Of a stretch of 5,147 nucleotides of DNA, positions 1-5,147 are shown piece after piece. Source of the DNA: Myxococcales bacterium (GTDB lineage Bacteria; Myxococcota; Bradymonadia; UBA7976; UBA1532); the NCBI GenBank assembly GCA_020430675.1, contig JAGQJJ010000352.1, forward strand, positions 1-5,147, in the 5' to 3' direction. Positions within the stretch are counted from its first letter, which is position 1. Every line of letters begins with the position of its first letter. A program made the position numbers and the translations under genes. The notes beneath the pieces are model-generated. The model had not been told where the DNA came from. It made no database searches and worked only from the letters and a program-made list of their open reading frames with translations.

Positions 1-110
1 GCTGGGCGAAGGACGGGCTGCGCCTGCGCGGCGTCGTCCGTGGCGAGTGGAAGGTCGAGGGAACTGGCTCGGGTTACAGGCCGAGCGCGGCGAGCTGCTT
101 GCGGAAGTAG
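1..110 (+). CDS. Possible C-terminal end of a convergent gene, 5' part outside the window
   Basis: An open plus-strand frame enters from the left edge with its first full codon at position 3 and ends at a TAG at 108-110, giving about 35 residues that begin WAKDGLRLRGVVRGEWKVEG. In the part to the left of the neighbouring aminopeptidase gene (positions 3-71), 20 of 23 codons end in G or C. The other two plus frames score 17 and 13 of 23, so this frame looks the most coding-like, and no minus-strand frame there reads convincingly as protein. If real, the gene is convergent with the aminopeptidase gene and overlaps its last 37 bases. The fragment is too short to assign to a family. It could equally be non-coding sequence that happens to be open. 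Confidence 0.3.
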   Translation, partial: WAKDGLRLRGVVRGEWKVEGTGSGYRPSAASCLRK

Positions 111-1129
111 GGGCCGTCGGCGCCGACGGTGAGGATGTCGACGCCGTCTTCGGTCACCAGGAGGGTGTGCTCGAACTGCGCGCTGCGCTTGCCGTCCGCG
201 GTGACCGCCGTCCAATTGTCGGGCCAGATCACGCACTTGGGCGTGCCGATATTGATCATCGGCTCGACGGTGAAGGTCATGCCCGGGGCAAAGCGGCGGC
301 GCTGGCGGAAGTCGCGGTAATGCAGAATCTGCGGGTCCATGTGGAACTGCTCGCCGATGCCATGCCCGGCAAACTGCTCGACCACGCTGAAGCCCTTGCG
401 ATGGGCGACCGCGGTGATGGCCTTGCCGATCTCGTTGAGCCGCTCGCCGGGTTTCACCGCGTCGATGCCGGCCATCATGCACTCGTAGGTCGTCTCGACC
501 AGGCGGCGGCTCTGCGGGTCGGGCTTGCCGACAAACGCGGTCTCGGAGCAGTCGCCGTGCATGCCGTCGATGAAGACGGTGATGTCGAGGTTGACGATGT
601 CGCCCTCTTGCAGCGCGCGATCGTCGGGGATGCCGTGGCAGACCACCTCGTTGACCGACGTGCAGATCGACTTCGGATAGAAGTGGTAGTTGAGCGTGCT
701 CGGATAGGCGCCGAGCTCGATGTTCGCCTCGTGGGCGACGATGTCGAGCTGCTCGGTCGTCACCCCGGGCGCCACCGCGGCGAGCGTGCGGTCGAGCACC
801 TGGCGCGCGATCTTGCAGGCGTACCGCATGCGCTCGATCTCTTCGGGCGTGGTCTTCAGGCAATCGCGCGCCCGCGGCTCGGTCGGGCGCCCAGTGGCGG
901 CGTACGACGGCCGGGCGATATGCGCCGGCACCGAGCGCATCGGGCTGACGATGCCCTTGCGCACGCTCTGCGAGACCGGGGGCGCGGCCACGATGGCGGG
1001 CGCGGCTTTGATCACCGGCGCCGCGGTGGCCTCGGGGGGCGGCGCGACGCCCAGATGACAGCGCTTGTACTTCTTGCCGCTGCCACACCAGCAGGGATCA
1101 TTGCGACCAGGGGCGTTCATCGTCCTCAT
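74..1129 (-). CDS. map: Type I methionine aminopeptidase with N-terminal SEC-C zinc motif
   Basis: This enzyme removes the initiator methionine from new proteins in the cytoplasm as they leave the ribosome. The 351 residues open with a SEC-C motif (NDPCWCGSGKKYKRCH; C13, C15, C24, H25), predicted to bind zinc. An Ala/Pro-rich linker follows to about residue 90, then the catalytic pita-bread domain (about 93-335). All five metal ligands of the family are present: D182, D193, H256, E289 and E320, with the usual 11-residue spacing of the two Asp, and the substrate-contacting His is H165. It is longer than the roughly 260-residue E. coli enzyme because of the N-terminal extension. The start is the ATG at 1129, preceded by purine-rich AGAGAG four bases upstream; the ATG at 1120 is an alternative three codons in and keeps the whole zinc motif. 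It begins 15 bases after the Fur-family gene, so co-transcription is likely. The linker and catalytic domain resemble eukaryotic MetAP1 more than E. coli Map. Confidence 0.95.
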   Translation of the reverse strand: MRTMNAPGRNDPCWCGSGKKYKRCHLGVAPPPEATAAPVIKAAPAIVAAPPVSQSVRKGIVSPMRSVPAHIARPSYAATGRPTEPRARDCLKTTPEEIERMRYACKIARQVLDRTLAAVAPGVTTEQLDIVAHEANIELGAYPSTLNYHFYPKSICTSVNEVVCHGIPDDRALQEGDIVNLDITVFIDGMHGDCSETAFVGKPDPQSRRLVETTYECMMAGIDAVKPGERLNEIGKAITAVAHRKGFSVVEQFAGHGIGEQFHMDPQILHYRDFRQRRRFAPGMTFTVEPMINIGTPKCVIWPDNWTAVTADGKRSAQFEHTLLVTEDGVDILTVGADGPYFRKQLAALGL

Positions 1130-1144
1130 GACACTCTCTTGGCG

Positions 1145-1585
1145 TCAGCTACAGGCGTCACAGACGCCGCGAAGCTGCACTTCAACCTGATGGCGCACCA
1201 CCGCGGCGGGCACCGGCGCGCCGATGGGCACATCCACCTCGATGCCTGGCAGGCACACCACGTTGCCGCAATCGGTGCACACAAAATGCGCGTGCTCATC
1301 GACCGGCGCGGCGCGGTGGGCCGGCTCGAACCGCCAGACATGGTCGCCCACGTCGAAGCGGCGCAGCAAACCGACGCGCGTCAGGTCGGTGAGGTTGCGG
1401 TAGACGCTGGCCCGATCAAAAGAATGGTCGGCCAGCGCCTCGACCACGTCCTGGTGGGAACGCGGCGTCTGGGAGTCGAGCAGGTGGCTGTAGACCCGTA
1501 CCCGCCCGCGCGTGGCGCGCAGACCGACCGCCCGCACGCGGGCGCGCAGCTCGGCATCGGTATGCAGGGGACGGGCGGCAGACAT
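1145..1585 (-). CDS. Fur-family metal-responsive transcriptional repressor
   Basis: A 146-residue cytoplasmic DNA-binding regulator of normal Fur-family length. The N-terminal winged helix covers about residues 10-87, with the recognition helix in DRASVYRNLTDLTRVGLL (57-74). The C-terminal dimerisation domain holds two CxxC pairs, C103/C106 and C142/C145, expected to form the structural Cys4 zinc site. Hand alignment to PerR suggests regulatory-site residues H44, E87, H98, H100 and, unusually, C111 where PerR has Asp. Glu at the PerR Asp85 position argues against a typical peroxide sensor. I cannot tell Fur, PerR, Zur or Mur function from sequence alone. The start is fixed well: an in-frame TAG lies four codons upstream (1595-1597) with no other start codon between, though no good Shine-Dalgarno sits close to the ATG. 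The stop is 15 bases before the methionine aminopeptidase start, suggesting an operon. No Fur box was recognised nearby. Confidence 0.93.
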   Translation of the reverse strand: MSAARPLHTDAELRARVRAVGLRATRGRVRVYSHLLDSQTPRSHQDVVEALADHSFDRASVYRNLTDLTRVGLLRRFDVGDHVWRFEPAHRAAPVDEHAHFVCTDCGNVVCLPGIEVDVPIGAPVPAAVVRHQVEVQLRGVCDACS

Positions 1586-1643
1586 GGTACGAGGCTAACA
1601 CTCCCGATGGGCGTTCGCCACCGACACCGCCGCCGCGGTCTGC

Positions 1644-3167
1644 TTAGCCGCAGGCGCCTTGGCCGGTGTTTGCGTCGACGTTGCGGCACGAACGACCGCC
1701 GCCGCACTCGACCACACCCGGCAGGCAGACCCCGCCCGCGTCGGGCTGCAGGCAGACCCCGCCGTTGCATGTGCCGCGGGCGCCGCCGAGCGCCGCCTGC
1801 TGGCAGTTGAGCGCCACCGGCTGGGGGATGAGCCCGTGCTCAAGGCAGGCGAACACCAGCTTGCCACCATCGCAGACCGGGCCCAGGTTGGCGAAGTCGC
1901 GGTCGGGGTTGCAGCGCGCGAAGCCCGCGCTGCAAACGCCGTCCATGCAACCGACGCGATCGCCGATGCGCGCGTTGGCATCCAGGCACGGGAAGATGAA
2001 CCGATCCTCCCCCGCGTTGAAGTCACACTGCTCGCCGAGCGGGAAGACGCAGTTGCCGAGACCAGGCCCGCGCACATCTTCGCGGCACTCGCCCACGACC
2101 GAGCCGTCGCCCAGGATGTCGCCGCAGTTGAACCCAAGGCCGGTCTGGGCCGGGTCGGGATCGCAGAACGCGAGCTGGTCGTTGACGCAGGTCACGCCGA
2201 CGAAGTCGGCGCAGATGCAGCCGAGCTCGGCATCGTTGGCGCACGTGCCGTTGCAGGCCGGCACGTTGACGCCGCCCACCTGGCAGATGAACGTGATCGC
2301 AACCTGGCGGCTCGCCTCAAGCATCGCGCGGTCGACCGCGATGGCCTCAAAAGTCCGCCGCTCGCTGTCCATGAAGTCGAACGCTTCGATCTCGTTGAAC
2401 GCCGACCAGGGCAGCGTCAGCGTGAAGCGCCCGCCGCCGCGGTTGGCCATCTCGCCGAGCGCAAAGCCGTCGAGCGTGGTGATCGTGACGGACGCGATGT
2501 CGTTGTCGGGGTCGGTGACCATTGCGGTGAAGGTCACCTGCTGAGTCTGGTTGAGCTGGGCGCGGTCGACGGTCAGCGAGTTGATCACCGGCGGGCGCGG
2601 ATCGGCCACGCACTGACCGGCGGTGCAGCGTTCGCCGTTGCCGCACTGGCCGCAGCTCACGCCGCAGACCGGGTCGGGTCCGCAGGTGCGGCCGGCGCAC
2701 ATCGGCATGCACTCCACGACGCAGCGGCCATCGGCGTTGCACATGCCTTCGGCGCACATGCCGCACGACTCGCCGCACATGGGATCGGGCCCGCACTCGC
2801 GGCCGGCGCATTGCGGCGTGCAGATGGCCTCGCAGCGGTTGTTATCGTTGCAGATCTCATCGCCGGCGCATTCGCCGCACAGCTCGCCGCAGCGCGGGTC
2901 GATGCCGCAGTCGCGGTTGGCGCAGTCGGGGATGCACTCGCCTTCGCCCTCACCTTCACCTTCGCCCTCACCCTCACCTTCGCCTTCGCCTTCACCTTCG
3001 CCTTCGCCCTCACCTTCGCCCTCGCCTTCGCCTTCACCCTCGCCCTCGCCTTCGCCGCCATCGGACCGGTCAGGCACCATCGCGTCGTGGGCGTTGCTGT
3101 CCTCGCGGATGCAGCCCAGCGGCGTGGCGAGCAGCAGCAGAGCAAAAAGGGGCACAAGTTCGCGCAT
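1644..3167 (-). CDS. Predicted cysteine-rich surface lipoprotein with Gly-Glu linker
   Basis: A 507-residue protein, predicted to be exported and lipid-anchored. Residues 1-18 form a short signal peptide with hydrophobic core LFALLLLA and a lipobox-like PLGC, giving C19 as the acylated residue; Pro at -3 is atypical. Residues 38-77 are exactly 20 Gly-Glu dipeptides, an acidic flexible spacer. Three 8-cysteine repeats follow (78-112, 116-149, 153-186), then a probable Ig/cadherin-like beta domain (about 194-304, containing VTDPDNDIASVT). The rest to 507 is a second cysteine-rich region without clear repeats. Such lipoproteins are typical of Myxococcota and Bradymonadota, and none that I recognise has a known function; binding or a structural surface role is inference only. 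The ATG at 3167 is chosen because it has a GGAG seven bases upstream and begins the signal peptide; the longer TTG-initiated reading from 3239 would put charged residues before it. No MYXO-CTERM-like tail is seen. Confidence 0.85.
   Translation of the reverse strand: MRELVPLFALLLLATPLGCIREDSNAHDAMVPDRSDGGEGEGEGEGEGEGEGEGEGEGEGEGEGEGEGEGEGEGEGECIPDCANRDCGIDPRCGELCGECAGDEICNDNNRCEAICTPQCAGRECGPDPMCGESCGMCAEGMCNADGRCVVECMPMCAGRTCGPDPVCGVSCGQCGNGERCTAGQCVADPRPPVINSLTVDRAQLNQTQQVTFTAMVTDPDNDIASVTITTLDGFALGEMANRGGGRFTLTLPWSAFNEIEAFDFMDSERRTFEAIAVDRAMLEASRQVAITFICQVGGVNVPACNGTCANDAELGCICADFVGVTCVNDQLAFCDPDPAQTGLGFNCGDILGDGSVVGECREDVRGPGLGNCVFPLGEQCDFNAGEDRFIFPCLDANARIGDRVGCMDGVCSAGFARCNPDRDFANLGPVCDGGKLVFACLEHGLIPQPVALNCQQAALGGARGTCNGGVCLQPDAGGVCLPGVVECGGGRSCRNVDANTGQGACG
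2610..2936 (-). repeat. Three tandem 8-cysteine protein repeats
   Basis: Within the lipoprotein, residues 78-112, 116-149 and 153-186 are three copies of one cysteine-rich module of 34-35 residues. The cysteines fall at module positions 1, 5, 10, 16, 20, 23, 28 or 29, and 34 or 35, with shared DPxCG and CGxC cores. The second and third copies share CAGR and CGPDP. The even number of cysteines in an exported protein suggests four disulfides per module. Similar C-x3-C-x4-CG modules occur in surface proteins of Myxococcota and relatives; the ligand, if any, is unknown to me. Confidence 0.85.
2937..3056 (-). repeat. Hexanucleotide repeat, 20 units, coding for (Gly-Glu)20
   Basis: Twenty contiguous 6-base units follow the plus-strand pattern (T/C)TC(G/A)CC. 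On the minus strand this reads (Gly-Glu)20. The glutamate codon is GAA in 12 units and GAG in 8; the glycine codon is GGC in 13 and GGT in 7. No unit departs from the pattern, and all variation is at the two wobble positions. The tract is flanked by Gly-37 and by Cys-78 of the first cysteine module. It probably acts as an extended acidic spacer between the lipid anchor and the folded part, and is a likely site of length variation by slippage or recombination. Confidence 0.97.
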
Positions 3168-3174
3168 CTTCGGT

Positions 3175-3178
3175 CTCC
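3175..3178 (-). promoter_or_regulatory. Shine-Dalgarno site of the lipoprotein gene
   Basis: GGAG on the minus strand, seven bases before the ATG at 3167. It supports this start over the upstream in-frame TTG at 3239, which overlaps the stop codon of the preceding gene. Confidence 0.7.
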
Positions 3179-3184
3179 GTCGGT

Positions 3185-3213
3185 CGGTTCGGAGCACCAG
3201 TCTCCCCGAACCG
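3185..3213. repeat. 8-bp perfect inverted repeat between two genes
   Basis: CGGTTCGG at 3185-3192 pairs perfectly with CCGAACCG at 3206-3213 across a 13-base spacer. It occupies much of the 68-base gap between the toroid-DUF4159 gene and the lipoprotein gene, just upstream of the latter's ribosome binding site. No T-run follows on either strand, so it is not a classical intrinsic terminator. It could be an mRNA hairpin at an operon junction, a factor-dependent terminator element, or an operator for a dimeric regulator. The repeat itself is certain; its role is not. Confidence 0.55.
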
Positions 3214-3235
3214 CGCGATCTTACCCCATCTCCGC

Positions 3236-5147
3236 TCAACCCTCAGCGATCGAAGCCAGCACGTTGGTCACCACCCGCCGCGCCGACGCCGGCACGTAGC
3301 CGCTCGCGCCCCAGGCGCGCACGCCGGCCAGCGCCGCGCTCAGGTCATAGGCCGAGAAGACCACCGCTGCGCGGCCACCGACCCGCGCCACCTTCAGGTG
3401 CGCCCGGTCGACCTCAAGCCCCGCCCGCCGCAGCGCGCGCCGGGCCGGCAGCGCGTAACGCACCCCGCGGGTCAGGTCGACGCCGCCCTCAAACCGTCCG
3501 ACCGCCAGCGGCGCGTTGCCTTCCAGCGGCGCCAGCGCCCCGAACATGGCCTCCAACTCACGCCGCGCCGACTCGGCGAATGCCGGCGAGCCGGCGAAGG
3601 CATCGACCAGTTCTTTTTCGCCGTTCTCACCAACACGGCGCTGTACGGCGCGCCCCGCGTCTGAACGCTTCAGCTGTCTCCGCCCGGTCAAGTGCAGCAG
3701 ATTTGCGTGGATGGGATCGGTCAACTTCACCGGCCCGGCCTCGACGACGGTGACGCCGGCCTCGTGCCGGGCATAAGGCGCGACCGCCGCCCACGTCGCC
3801 TCGGCTGCATCCCAGTCATCGTCGCTGCCGAACCGCGCCCGGGCCACGATGAGCCGGCCATCCCGCGCCTCGGCCCCTTCGCCCGGCGGCACCGCCGTCG
3901 AGAAACGCCCCGCCAGCGCGCCCAGGTCGGTCACATACAGCAGCAGGCTCAACGCCAGCGGGAAGGCATCGCTCTCGGTGCGGTTCATCTGCCAGTCCGC
4001 GGCCAGGTAGTCATCCGAGAAGACAAACCACGTCCGCGTGCCATCCGACGCGCCGCGCAGATGCGGGCGGTTCGTCCACGCCTGCCGCAGCGCGGTGAAC
4101 AGCGCGTGGTCCGCGGGCAGCGCGCTCAGCGCCGCCCCGGCCCGGATGCGGCCAACCAGCTTCTCCATGCTAGCGGTGAAGCCTTTGCCGCCATCGGCCG
4201 CCTCGGCGAAGATGGTGCCCCCGCGCTGCACATAGCTGCGCAGCCGGGCCACGTCGGCGTCGTTGAACTTCGCCGCCTCGAAGCCGCTGATATACAGAAT
4301 CGGCGCCTCCCACTCCTCGACCGGATCGCTCAGCGACACCGTATGCCAGTTCACCGGCCGCTCATAGGCCTGCCACAGCGAGCGCGCCACGTTGGCCGCG
4401 TCGCGTGGGTTCAGGTTCCACGCGGTGCCTTCGCCGTACTGAAGCTTGTCGATGGCCACCGGCGCGCCGCCGTACACCAGGAACAGCGTGGTCAGCGCGG
4501 TGCCGATCTCGCCCGTGTACCCCAACGGAAAGCTGCCATCCGGCGCCTGCGCCCGCAACGCGCCCTCGGCGCCCTCGGCGAACCAGTCGACGCCGCCCAG
4601 ATACTTGCGCCCGCCGGCCACCGCGGCGCGCTCGATGCCATACAGGTAATAGGCGTTGTTGCGTTGGCCATCGGCCTTGCCAAGCCAGGTCATGCCACGC
4701 TCCATGGCATCGAGCACCGCCCGCGCGTCGCCCTCGGCGAAGGGATTGGGCTGCCCGGCCTTGAAGGCATGCTTGCGGCCATAGGCATAGTCAAAGACCA
4801 GGAACATGCTGGCCAGCCCGGCGGTGGCCATATTGGCCGACGACGAGCTGCCCGCCACGTACCCCCAGCCGCCGTCGTCGTTCTGCACGCCGCGGAAGTG
4901 GCGCGACATCTTGGCCCAGAAGGCATCGCCGGCCGAGAACCCCGCGCGCTCGGCGGCCCAGATGCCCAGCACGCCATACTGCGTGCACGAGTTGTCCCAA
5001 TCGGTCGAGGTCATCGAATAGCGCCACCCCGTCTCATGCAGCGCGCTCAGCAGCCATTTGAAGTCGCGCTCCAACGCCGTGCGATAGCGCGCTTCGTAGG
5101 GGGCCTTGCGCAAGGCATACTCCCAGACATTGGCGCGGATGCCATGC
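3236..5147 (-). CDS. Toroid (prenyltransferase-like) plus tandem DUF4159 protein, N-terminus outside the window
   Basis: The frame is open to the right edge, so the gene is 5'-truncated: 636 residues are visible, numbered here from the first full codon (5146-5144). A TTG at 5113 could be taken as a start, but the 11 codons before it continue the same style of sequence (HGIRANVWEYA). Residues 1 to about 230 resemble the alpha/alpha-toroid of prenyltransferases and squalene cyclases, with DWDNSCTQYGVLG (49-61), DGGWGYV (91-97) and DGSFPLGY (203-210). No DXDD cyclase motif is visible, so catalysis is doubtful. Residues about 240-405 form one DUF4159-like domain (PILYISGFEAAKF; RGGTIFAEAADG). Residues about 430 to the end form a second (ARARFGSDDDWDA; DPIHANLLHLTG; VDAFAGSPAF). 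DUF4159 has no established biochemical function; in Planctomycetes such genes often sit near MoxR, DUF58 and BatA-type genes (from memory). No membrane segment is seen in this part; a signal peptide could lie upstream. Confidence 0.8.
   Translation of the reverse strand, partial: HGIRANVWEYALRKAPYEARYRTALERDFKWLLSALHETGWRYSMTSTDWDNSCTQYGVLGIWAAERAGFSAGDAFWAKMSRHFRGVQNDDGGWGYVAGSSSSANMATAGLASMFLVFDYAYGRKHAFKAGQPNPFAEGDARAVLDAMERGMTWLGKADGQRNNAYYLYGIERAAVAGGRKYLGGVDWFAEGAEGALRAQAPDGSFPLGYTGEIGTALTTLFLVYGGAPVAIDKLQYGEGTAWNLNPRDAANVARSLWQAYERPVNWHTVSLSDPVEEWEAPILYISGFEAAKFNDADVARLRSYVQRGGTIFAEAADGGKGFTASMEKLVGRIRAGAALSALPADHALFTALRQAWTNRPHLRGASDGTRTWFVFSDDYLAADWQMNRTESDAFPLALSLLLYVTDLGALAGRFSTAVPPGEGAEARDGRLIVARARFGSDDDWDAAEATWAAVAPYARHEAGVTVVEAGPVKLTDPIHANLLHLTGRRQLKRSDAGRAVQRRVGENGEKELVDAFAGSPAFAESARRELEAMFGALAPLEGNAPLAVGRFEGGVDLTRGVRYALPARRALRRAGLEVDRAHLKVARVGGRAAVVFSAYDLSAALAGVRAWGASGYVPASARRVVTNVLASIAEG

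Noticed and set aside
67..86. 6-bp inverted repeat with 8-base loop at the aminopeptidase stop codon, as a terminator
   Set aside because: The stem is short, lies across the stop codon and no T-run follows on either strand.
1610..1639. Two small GC hairpins (1610-1619 and 1626-1639) between the lipoprotein and regulator genes, as a terminator or Fur-type operator
   Set aside because: Stems of 4 and 5 bp are expected by chance at this GC content, there is no T-run, and nothing resembles an AT-rich Fur box.
47..1810. Long plus-strand open frame of about 587 codons opposite the aminopeptidase, regulator and the end of the lipoprotein gene
   Set aside because: It is a shadow frame of high-GC genes: the opposite strand carries two clearly recognisable protein families, and the plus product has low-complexity Arg/Ala/Asp/Val/His composition with no family motif.
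3218..3223. TAAGAT on the minus strand as a -10 box for the lipoprotein gene
   Set aside because: It matches the consensus at only 4 of 6 bases and no -35-like hexamer sits about 17 bases upstream; TTGAGC is only 10 bases away.
3237..3239. TTG at 3239 as the lipoprotein start
   Set aside because: It would add 24 mostly charged residues before an otherwise good signal peptide and overlaps the previous stop codon; the ATG at 3167 has a Shine-Dalgarno site.
1659..3299. Plus-strand open frame of about 546 codons opposite the lipoprotein gene
   Set aside because: It reads the hexamer tract as alternating Phe/Leu and Ala/Thr, which would vary non-synonymously, while the minus frame has a signal peptide, a ribosome binding site and ordered cysteines.
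2623..3753. Plus-strand open frame with a (Ser-Pro) run of about 20 units
   Set aside because: Ser-Pro linkers exist in bacteria, so this was considered seriously, but the flanking sequence resembles no domain and overlaps two better-supported minus-strand genes.
5111..5113. TTG as the start of the toroid-DUF4159 gene
   Set aside because: The reading frame stays open to the window edge, and the upstream residues continue the toroid-like sequence, so the real start is outside.

Overview
The window is GC-rich DNA that looks like a chromosome segment from a bacterium of the Myxococcota/Bradymonadota type. The case rests on three things: a cysteine-rich lipoprotein with a long Gly-Glu linker, a SEC-C-tagged methionine aminopeptidase, and strongly G/C-biased third codon positions. 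DUF4159 proteins fused to prenyltransferase-like repeats are also common in Planctomycetes, so the phylum assignment is an inference and not certain. No tRNA, rRNA, CRISPR array, insertion sequence or phage gene was seen.

All four well-supported genes lie on the minus strand and are read from right to left. At the right edge (5147 to 3236) is the C-terminal part of a large protein with an alpha/alpha-toroid (prenyltransferase/squalene-cyclase-like) region followed by two DUF4159-like domains; its true start lies beyond the window. After a 68-base gap holding an 8-bp inverted repeat comes a predicted secreted lipoprotein (3167 to 1644). It has a signal peptide, exactly 20 Gly-Glu dipeptides, three 8-cysteine repeats, an Ig/cadherin-like beta segment and a second cysteine-rich region. 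After 58 bases comes a Fur-family metalloregulator (1585 to 1145). Only 15 bases later comes a type I methionine aminopeptidase with an N-terminal SEC-C zinc motif (1129 to 74). The regulator and peptidase are very probably co-transcribed. The first 110 bases may hold the tail of a convergent plus-strand gene.

Functionally there are two loose blocks: an envelope/surface block (toroid-DUF4159 protein, lipoprotein) and a housekeeping/metal block (Fur-family regulator, methionine aminopeptidase). Nothing in the sequence links the two blocks beyond shared strand and short spacing.

I found no convincing undescribed multi-gene system. The points most worth a second look are a cysteine where the Fur family normally has an acidic metal ligand, the regulator-aminopeptidase pairing, the eukaryote-like aminopeptidase, the tandem DUF4159 architecture, and the Gly-Glu repeat, whose base variation is silent on both strands.
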